Assembly (NCBI GenBank): GCA_910589415.1
Contig: OU342635.1
Span: 38,342,929-38,406,928, forward strand
Length of the DNA stretch: 64,000 nucleotides
Direction of reading: 5' to 3'
From: Malachius bipustulatus
Taxonomy: Eukaryota > Arthropoda > Insecta > Coleoptera > Melyridae
Part shown: in pieces, positions 56,051 to 64,000 of the stretch
How the letters are laid out: the number at the start of each line of letters is the position of its first letter
Numbering within the stretch: the stretch's first letter is position 1
Position numbers and translations under genes: made by a program
Notes under the pieces: model-generated
Told to the model about the DNA's origin: nothing
What the model saw: the letters and a program-made list of their open reading frames with translations, nothing else
The model's database searches: none

Positions 56051-56551
56051 ATGTCATTGTATCGTACAAATCTGCTATCCGAGGCCATGCCGGAGTCGCA
56101 GCGAGAAAGAAGTATGCAGGAAATCGACGCTAAGTGTCTCCTATATGCAAGCACAATCCCCATAAATGATAGCGCGTGCAAGTTGATAACTTTGGGTCTT
56201 AATCCATGCACGAATTTATGGACGGTGATTAAATTACACAGTGCGAAGTCTCCAAATGCCTGCGTAGTGATGGACACCGAGGGTTTCTACGCATTGATGC
56301 AGATGCTACCAAAGCCAATCACCGAGTGCGAAATCGCCACCATAGAGAACCGCCGCAGTTATAATCTAGAACAATACGTCATAAATCACAGGCAAGACAC
56401 CAATATACAGCTGATACCCAGGTTTCAAGCAAAGTACGGATATAATATATACCTGGGGGTTGCAACTCTTAAAAGACTGAAATCCGACCATCAACGGCGA
56501 AAACCGGTCTTAATGATTCATCACGCCGTCGACAACCCTCGATACGTCTGA
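56051..56551 (+). CDS. Unrecognised 166-codon ORF in the left palindrome arm
   Basis: The longest frame in the arm, and the only one that looks protein-like. Residues 1-144 look like a compact soluble protein: Cys pairs, and a stretch ACVVMDTEGFYALMQMLPKP then ECEIATIENRR...LEQYVI. The MDTEGF motif is shaped like motif I (D-x-E) of DnaQ/DEDDh 3'-5' exonucleases, as in an uncharacterised family of insect proteins with D-x-[QE]-GF followed by KE.AI; the later exonuclease motifs are not present, so this is only a hint. Residues 145-166 (SDHQRRKPVLM...) are read through repeat module B and end at the TGA of its CGTCTGAAA motif, so the original C-terminus is lost. Probably a fossil fragment captured by the repeat. 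No promoter or poly-A signal seen. Confidence 0.35.
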   Translation: MSLYRTNLLSEAMPESQRERSMQEIDAKCLLYASTIPINDSACKLITLGLNPCTNLWTVIKLHSAKSPNACVVMDTEGFYALMQMLPKPITECEIATIENRRSYNLEQYVINHRQDTNIQLIPRFQAKYGYNIYLGVATLKRLKSDHQRRKPVLMIHHAVDNPRYV

Positions 56552-56899
56552 AAAACCCCGCTTATCATGAGAAACGCACCTACGGCTAGTCGAAGAATGA
56601 AAACATCGCTGTACGATTCTTAGCTTTAAAGACCGTCTTATAAAAATTAAGAAATAATGTAAAATGTGAGACAGAAAATAGATAGATACTTCCTTTCAGA
56701 ACATGGCAGCAAGTGTGATAAAACACGTTGTTTAAAAGACTCTACACATGTACCTAAAGGTATACGCATCCAAGATAACCGTCTTGTAGTGTAAGACTGG
56801 CAGAGGGACATCCAGCGAGGCAATTCCAAACATGACAGGTCTCTTACACCCGCCATAATAATTAACGATCCCCCGACTGAAGGCCCAGACGATAGCGGC

Positions 56900-57010
56900 G
56901 GACACCTGTATATCGTTCACCAGGTACTTTGTCTGGAATACAATAGAGCTCCACACCTGCATCCGTTCCTTTGTTCGGCGGTCCTTTGTCTGGAATACAA
57001 TAGGGTTAAT
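56900..57010. repeat. Short motif family CCTTTGT(TC/CT)G..AATACAATAG
   Basis: GTACTTTGTCTGGAATACAA and CCTTTGTTCGGCGGTCCTTT, followed by GTCTGGAATACAATAG, recur here and at 52810-52855, 53160-53180 and 53235-53285, each ending at AA.ACAATA. They look like end-motifs of the modules rather than genes. Mirrored in the right arm. Confidence 0.6.
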
Positions 57011-57059
57011 TAAGCAGAGGCACGTCGACTTGTCGGCAGCCGCACACCTGCATCCTATT

Positions 57060-58020
57060 GCATAGCTGCTCAGCTCGGACCAAGTCAAATCTGCTTGTTA
57101 TCAAGTCTCGGATATCGCGGGTCAACGCTTGTTCATCTCCCATCGCATCTGACCATTGCCTCGCAGCTGGGCTCTCATCGAGTCTGACTGTAGCGTCGCG
57201 CATCGGACTGATCAACGTCTGATCGTCTCTTATCGGATCTGGCTGACGGTGCGGACCTGATCAGGGTATCCGGGCTTTGTTCTGCCCCACATACTTATCG
57301 ATTTTGGTTGACTATCACATCTCGGATCTGACGGAGTAACCGTATGCTCTATGGCTTGGTCATGTACGTAGGACGAGGGTAGGTAGCGGAAACGTGGTAG
57401 CTAAAACTCGATGTATGGTATGGACTGGTAGCTGAAACATAAGTATAGATAAAATGACAGTTATAAAATTCTGTAAGATAACAATTATTAAGACTGTGTG
57501 ATTAGGTGGTAGTTGGCCAAAAACGGCAACACGGCACTCGATAAGTGTGCAGGTTTATACCCATATTATCAAGATGCTAACAGGGAAACGTTCGATTAAT
57601 ACCCTCAGCAACTTGAACAACGTTGCCACATTGACAAAACCGGTGGGCGATGACGGGTTAACGGCTGGTCAGATCCTATCGGATCCGGCCTACGGCGTCG
57701 AGTCGACCACTGTATCGCTGCTCAGCTCTGACCAAGTCAAATCTGGTTGTTATCAAATTTCAGAGTTCGCTGGTCAACGGTTGTTCACCCCCCAATCGGA
57801 TCTGTCAGGCGGTGCAGGTCTGACCAATGCCTCGCGTCTGACCAAGTCTCATCGAATTTTGCTGGTTGGTACGTCTCGGATAGGGCGGGTTAACGTCTCT
57901 TATCGGAACTGGCTGACGGCGCGGACCTGATCAATGCATAGTGGCGATGCTCTGATCAGGTCCTATCGATTTTGGTTGGCTAACACGTCTCGAATCTAAC
58001 GGGACAACGTCTGGTACAGA
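57060..58020. repeat. Degenerate short tandem repeats (mirrored at 58823-59783)
   Basis: About 1 kb built from diverged copies of phrases such as GACCAAGTCAAATCTG, TTGTTATCAA, GGGTCAACG.TTGTTCA, CATCGGATCTG and TCTCGGAT. The longest matching pair is 57070-57165 with 57723-57815. The 127-codon frame at 57547-57930 and its mirror (58913-59296) fall in this decayed satellite and are not considered genes. Confidence 0.7.
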
Positions 58021-58310
58021 GCCGGCAGGTCCGGTCAGTTAGGCTATCATTTCCCTAGACTGCCATTTTTGCCTAGAATCTACGGATATCCATCAGCATA
58101 CCTGCTCCGAGTCCTTAAGGAACCGGTTATCGATGTTAATCAATGATGCATGTGGGTATCTCAACTATCTAATTAACATAAATAACAATTAACTTGACAG
58201 GTTCATTGCATACCACTCATGATTACTGACCCTAATTTGCATAAATAACCAATTAACTTGAAAGATTTATTGCTATCATGAGGCCGGGTCAGAGCCTGTC
58301 GGCTCTGCAT

Positions 58311-58402
58311 GAGCCCCGGTCAGCTCGAATAAAACACCACAGAGCCCCGGTCAGCTCGATTAAATATTACAGAGCCCCGGTCAGCTCGGATAAAATATTA
58401 CA
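58311..58402. repeat. Triplicated 31-bp repeat abutting the palindrome loop (mirrored 58441-58532)
   Basis: Three consecutive copies of GAGCCCCGGTCAGCTCG followed by an AT-rich tail ending CACCACA, ATATTACA and ATATTACA (31, 30 and 31 bp). The third copy ends exactly at the loop. With the mirrored set this gives six copies around the symmetry centre. Confidence 0.9.
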
Positions 58403-58403
58403 A

Positions 58404-58439
58404 ATCGATAATCTTTTAGTTTCCATGTTGACTTGTATG
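58404..58439. other. 36-nt asymmetric loop at the palindrome centre
   Basis: The only unpaired sequence of the palindrome, containing AATCGATAATCTTTTAGTTT and CCATGTTGACTTG. It is not self-complementary as a whole. Its presence shows that the centre is not a simple blunt fold-back of one strand. Confidence 0.85.
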
Positions 58440-60291
58440 TTGTAATATTTTATCCGAGCTGACCGGGGCTCTGTAATATTTAATCGAGCTGACCGGGGCT
58501 CTGTGGTGTTTTATTCGAGCTGACCGGGGCTCATGCAGAGCCGACAGGCTCTGACCCGGCCTCATGATAGCAATAAATCTTTCAAGTTAATTGGTTATTT
58601 ATGCAAATTAGGGTCAGTAATCATGAGTGGTATGCAATGAACCTGTCAAGTTAATTGTTATTTATGTTAATTAGATAGTTGAGATACCCACATGCATCAT
58701 TGATTAACATCGATAACCGGTTCCTTAAGGACTCGGAGCAGGTATGCTGATGGATGTCCGTAGATTCTAGGCAAAAATGGCAGTCTAGGGAAATGATAGC
58801 CTAACTGACCGGACCTGCCGGCTCTGTACCAGACGTTGTCCCGTTAGATTCGAGACGTGTTAGCCAACCAAAATCGATAGGACCTGATCAGAGCATCGCC
58901 ACTATGCATTGATCAGGTCCGCGCCGTCAGCCAGTTCCGATAAGAGACGTTAACCCGCCCTATCCGAGACGTACCAACCAGCAAAATTCGATGAGACTTG
59001 GTCAGACGCGAGGCATTGGTCAGACCTGCACCGCCTGACAGATCCGATTGGGGGGTGAACAACCGTTGACCAGCGAACTCTGAAATTTGATAACAACCAG
59101 ATTTGACTTGGTCAGAGCTGAGCAGCGATACAGTGGTCGACTCGACGCCGTAGGCCGGATCCGATAGGATCTGACCAGCCGTTAACCCGTCATCGCCCAC
59201 CGGTTTTGTCAATGTGGCAACGTTGTTCAAGTTGCTGAGGGTATTAATCGAACGTTTCCCTGTTAGCATCTTGATAATATGGGTATAAACCTGCACACTT
59301 ATCGAGTGCCGTGTTGCCGTTTTTGGCCAACTACCACCTAATCACACAGTCTTAATAATTGTTATCTTACAGAATTTTATAACTGTCATTTTATCTATAC
59401 TTATGTTTCAGCTACCAGTCCATACCATACATCGAGTTTTAGCTACCACGTTTCCGCTACCTACCCTCGTCCTACGTACATGACCAAGCCATAGAGCATA
59501 CGGTTACTCCGTCAGATCCGAGATGTGATAGTCAACCAAAATCGATAAGTATGTGGGGCAGAACAAAGCCCGGATACCCTGATCAGGTCCGCACCGTCAG
59601 CCAGATCCGATAAGAGACGATCAGACGTTGATCAGTCCGATGCGCGACGCTACAGTCAGACTCGATGAGAGCCCAGCTGCGAGGCAATGGTCAGATGCGA
59701 TGGGAGATGAACAAGCGTTGACCCGCGATATCCGAGACTTGATAACAAGCAGATTTGACTTGGTCCGAGCTGAGCAGCTATGCAATAGGATGCAGGTGTG
59801 CGGCTGCCGACAAGTCGACGTGCCTCTGCTTAATTAACCCTATTGTATTCCAGACAAAGGACCGCCGAACAAAGGAACGGATGCAGGTGTGGAGCTCTAT
59901 TGTATTCCAGACAAAGTACCTGGTGAACGATATACAGGTGTCCGCCGCTATCGTCTGGGCCTTCAGTCGGGGGATCGTTAATTATTATGGCGGGTGTAAG
60001 AGACCTGTCATGTTTGGAATTGCCTCGCTGGATGTCCCTCTGCCAGTCTTACACTACAAGACGGTTATCTTGGATGCGTATACCTTTAGGTACATGTGTA
60101 GAGTCTTTTAAACAACGTGTTTTATCACACTTGCTGCCATGTTCTGAAAGGAAGTATCTATCTATTTTCTGTCTCACATTTTACATTATTTCTTAATTTT
60201 TATAAGACGGTCTTTAAAGCTAAGAATCGTACAGCGATGTTTTCATTCTTCGACTAGCCGTAGGTGCGTTTCTCATGATAAGCGGGGTTTT

Positions 60292-60792
60292 TCAGACGTA
60301 TCGAGGGTTGTCGACGGCGTGATGAATCATTAAGACCGGTTTTCGCCGTTGATGGTCGGATTTCAGTCTTTTAAGAGTTGCAACCCCCAGGTATATATTA
60401 TATCCGTACTTTGCTTGAAACCTGGGTATCAGCTGTATATTGGTGTCTTGCCTGTGATTTATGACGTATTGTTCTAGATTATAACTGCGGCGGTTCTCTA
60501 TGGTGGCGATTTCGCACTCGGTGATTGGCTTTGGTAGCATCTGCATCAATGCGTAGAAACCCTCGGTGTCCATCACTACGCAGGCATTTGGAGACTTCGC
60601 ACTGTGTAATTTAATCACCGTCCATAAATTCGTGCATGGATTAAGACCCAAAGTTATCAACTTGCACGCGCTATCATTTATGGGGATTGTGCTTGCATAT
60701 AGGAGACACTTAGCGTCGATTTCCTGCATACTTCTTTCTCGCTGCGACTCCGGCATGGCCTCGGATAGCAGATTTGTACGATACAATGACAT
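60292..60792 (-). CDS. Mirror copy of the unrecognised 166-codon ORF
   Basis: Identical translation to the frame at 56051-56551, on the opposite strand in the right arm. If the palindrome is real, two convergent-in-mirror copies diverge from identity only by age of the duplication; their perfect identity says nothing about selection because non-coding parts are equally identical. Confidence 0.35.
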   Translation of the reverse strand: MSLYRTNLLSEAMPESQRERSMQEIDAKCLLYASTIPINDSACKLITLGLNPCTNLWTVIKLHSAKSPNACVVMDTEGFYALMQMLPKPITECEIATIENRRSYNLEQYVINHRQDTNIQLIPRFQAKYGYNIYLGVATLKRLKSDHQRRKPVLMIHHAVDNPRYV

Positions 60793-62507
60793 GATGATTC
60801 AGCGTCTTGTAAGGGTACACCAACTTGTATAACAACACTGTCTTCAGCCGGAAGGAACTAAATTCGCACACTCAGTCAGAAGACTATATGGTAATACCGC
60901 TGCATAGCGGTGTACTTAGGCGTTACCCCCTTCCCTACCTGTTACATATCCCTTACATCATACACCCGATTCCCTCCCCATCCCCTCTATTATGTTTATG
61001 CTAATGGGCTCATCAAGTAGTGGATATCGGTCACCACTCTGCATATGATTCAATTTAGACGTGTCGAAACTTGTCGTCTCCGTGGTGAGTCATATAAAAA
61101 CCGGTTTTCGGTGCAGGTAGTAGTTGGGTAGGTGTGTGGATAGGTATGCAGGTAGATCTTCGTAGTGAATACCGGTTTTCGATGCTGGTGGGTGCGACGG
61201 ATCTATGGATTAACATAATAACGGTTTTCGACGTTGGTGGTCGTCCGTCCGTTGTTTGTCGATTACGAAGGAATAACTTGACTCCTCTATTGTATTCCCG
61301 TAACAAAACAGTGTACGTGGTGTCGCCGATTAGCGGTTATGTATAATTTTTAAAAAGAAGTGCTATTTATTTATGAATTTCTGTCTTAATTCATGGTAAT
61401 AGGTATAGGTATATATTATAGGTATATAAATATATATAGGTATGGGTATAGGTATATTATCTACGGAGCGTCTATGACCTATGAACTAGGGCCCCCCTAT
61501 CACATACCTTTTATGTAACCATGAAATAATACTAATATATGGTTTTTAATATTCCTATAGTCTCGCTGCTGTGATAATATGTTGTTTAAGGAGCTGATAT
61601 ATAAGCATACTGTACAGCATGTCTCTTCTGAACACAAAGTGCAAGTCCTTTGGCGGTTTTAGCTCTGGATCCCTCTGAAGGATACTTGGTTATTTATTGC
61701 GATCAGACTCGTTCCAAGTCTTCTGGGGTGTATTCCATGAGCTCCCCGTCTGCTTGGGTATTTTAGCGACATTTTATATCATGCAGTTTTAACCCAACTC
61801 TACGGAGCTGTCGAGATCCGTCTCTGAGGTCTTGGGTGTCTGGAAACGCTGATAGAGTCACACCCTGTGCTAGCTACTCTCGTGGGTGTAATCAGTACTT
61901 AAGACTGCATTGATATCCCTATCCCTGTAGAATACTTAATACAGGGTGATTCATGATATCTGCGCCCTTTTGAGTATGCATTATATAGGTTATGGGAATT
62001 GAATACCTACTTACAGCTGTACGCTATTAATACTATCATACTTGTATTTACCTATTTATAATCATGATTATAGGTATAGGTACCTACTTATAATTATTTA
62101 GGTACTTAATTTAAAAGTTATTGCGCTGATGTACCGAATAATACTATTAATAATGATAATATTAATAACAATAATGATGTGATACTGACAATGCTGAGAA
62201 TTAATCGACTAATAATAATAATAATGAAAGATGGCGTACTATTGCTCCCGACGGATATACAGGCTGGCCGCCACTACCGTCTGGGCTGCAGTCAGGGTCG
62301 TTAATATACAGGATGATTCATAATATCTGGACCCTTTTGAGTATGCATTATATAGGTTATGGGGATTGTATACCTACTTACAGCTGTACGCTATTAATAC
62401 GGTACCTATTTACCTGTTTATAATCATGATATAGGTATAGGTACCTACTTATAATTATTTAGGTACTTAATTTATAAGTTATTGCGCTGATGTACCGAAC
62501 AATACTC

Positions 62508-62541
<34 letters not shown>

Positions 62542-64000
62542 AGATGTCGTACTATTGCTCCCGAACAATATACAGGCTGGCCGCCACTGCCATCTGGGTC
62601 TTCAGTCAGGGTCGTTAATTATAGCTGGTGTAATAGACCTGTCGTGTTCGGACTTGCTTAGCTAGATGTACCGCTGTTAGTCTTAACACTGCAAGACGGT
62701 TATCTTGGATGCGTATACCTTTAGGTACATGTGTAGGGTCTTTATACACCGTGTTTTATCACACTTGCTGCCATGTTCTGTAGGGGAGTATGTATCTATT
62801 TTCTGTTTCACATTTTATATTATTATTTATTGATTTTTATAAGACGGTTTAGAATCGCACAACCATGTTTTCATTCTTCGACTTGTCATAGGTGCTTCTC
62901 CCATTGGTAGGCTGGTTTTTTCAGATATTAAGACCGGTTTTCATCGTCGGTGGCCGGCTTTCAGACACGTCGATACTCGTCATGGCTTGCACCCCCGCGG
63001 CCCTCCCCCCCCCTCCCCTACCTCATACACCCGATATTCTACGCCCACCCCTCGATTATCTTTATTCTGATTGGTCCATAGAGTAGTGTAGTTACCCCCT
63101 CCCCTACATCATACACCCGACATTCTACCCCCACCCCTCGATTATCTTTATTCTGATTGGTCCATCAAGTAGTGTAGTTACCCCCTCCCCTACATCAGAC
63201 GCCCGACATTCTACCCCCACCCCTCGATTACCTTTATTCTGATTGGTCCATCAAGTAGTGGACCTATGCCCCAACTCTTCATATCATTCAATTTCAGACG
63301 TGTCGAAGCTTGTTGTCTCCGTGGTGAGTCATATAAAACCGGTTTTCGGTGCAGGTAGTGGTTGGCTAGGTGTGTGGGTAGGTATGCAGGTAGGTCTTCG
63401 TAGTGAATACCGGTTTTCGATGCTGGTGGGTGCGACGGACCTATGGATTAACATAATAACGGTTTCCGACGTTGGTGGTCCCTTTCAGACGTGTCGAAGC
63501 TTGTGAATCGGATGTATTAACTTGACTCCTCTTTTGGGTTCCCATAACAATGACCGGCAGCTTTATTGTGTTACAGACATAGGACCGCCGACAAAGGGCC
63601 TCCGAACAAAGGAGTGACAGATGGGCGTGATTAATGACCCCCGATTTCTAAGAATTCATTAGTCTATTGTGTTTCCGAACAAAGGGCAGGGTGCAGGTGC
63701 GCTGTTTTCTGACGTGTCGAAGCATGTGTTTCCGTTGAACACTCTGAGATCTTATCTGTTTCTGATGCAGGTATGTACATAAATAACAATTAACTTGATA
63801 GGTTTATTGCAGTCCGGATATGATTAATGGTGCACGTGTGCACCTCCTAGGTACCGCCGCTATCTCCGTGTGGGTCATAATAGGTATAATAAATAACAAT
63901 TAAGATGACATTAAGGGATTAGGTTTTTTTTAATTATACAATTTATATTCAGTGACACGTGAGGGTTATAAATAACAACATAATTAATTCTATTGTATTT

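Larger units (their letters stand above)
52845..64000. repeat. Giant near-perfect palindrome (arms about 5.56 kb, 36-nt loop)
   Basis: Position x in the left arm pairs with 116843-x in the right arm from 58403 back to about 53839, and with 116845-x further out to 52845, where the window ends. The loop is 58404-58439. Differences found: T at 58087 against a C-equivalent (58756), and a run of 7 G (53832-53838) against 9 C (63005-63013), which explains the 2-bp offset. All long frames of the left arm reappear identically in mirror image on the right. The arms are GC-richer than the rest of the window and contain their own internal repeats, listed separately. It is either an extremely recent inverted duplication or an assembly fold-back. 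Confidence 0.95.

Noticed and set aside
57547..57930. 127-codon frame in the palindrome arm (mirror 58913-59296)
   Set aside because: It falls in the degenerate tandem repeats, and its translation repeats the same diverged phrases as neighbouring non-open copies.

Overview
The window reads as non-coding, AT-rich, transposon-laden DNA from an insect. The evidence is arthropod-type mobile elements: a BEL/Pao retrotransposon, a P-superfamily DNA transposon with a THAP exon, Ty3/gypsy-like LTRs with TATA plus TCAGT initiators, and palindromic elements ending in TACAGGGTG. Order or species cannot be decided from the sequence alone. I found no convincing host protein-coding gene, tRNA, rRNA or CRISPR array. 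The window could be an intergenic desert or lie inside a very large intron.

Layout. 1-26 kb: mostly single-copy-looking AT-rich DNA carrying scattered fossils: a solo LTR with 4-bp target duplication (1198-1817), a broken DDE transposase (10230-10656), a broken Crypton-like tyrosine-recombinase fragment (11054-11295) followed by a strong hairpin, a 1.2-kb palindromic element (14311-15521), an 885-bp tandem duplication (17184-18904), a second palindromic element (18954-19481), and an RNase H scrap of a non-LTR retrotransposon (23951-24187, minus). 26.3-38.1 kb: a three-level nested insertion. A gag-only, pol-less LTR element (26272-38096, TSD GTAC) has its 3' LTR split by a P-like THAP transposon (28979-37138, 8-bp TSD CTTGTAAT). 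That transposon is in turn split by an apparently intact BEL/Pao element (29546-36905, TSD TTCTT, equal-length LTRs, uninterrupted 1725-codon gag-pol). The order of insertion is read directly from the three sets of target duplications. 38-52.5 kb: more unannotated AT-rich DNA with two further TACAGGGTG-type elements (40588-41450 and 48520-48797) and one good-looking TATA/Inr core promoter (42144-42180).

52.8-64.0 kb: a giant, almost perfect palindrome. Arms of about 5.56 kb each (left 52845-58403, right 58440-64000, truncated by the window end) are separated by a 36-nt loop. In the parts I compared I could find only one substitution (58087/58756) and one G/C-homopolymer length difference (7 versus 9). 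Each arm is itself a mosaic: an 86-bp minisatellite, an old direct duplication of 2.2-2.6 kb, an iterated CGAAAACCGGT motif, degenerate short tandem repeats, and one unrecognised 166-codon ORF. It is either a very young inverted duplication (or integrated head-to-head dimer) of an undescribed repeat, or a fold-back assembly artefact. This is the most unusual structure in the window.
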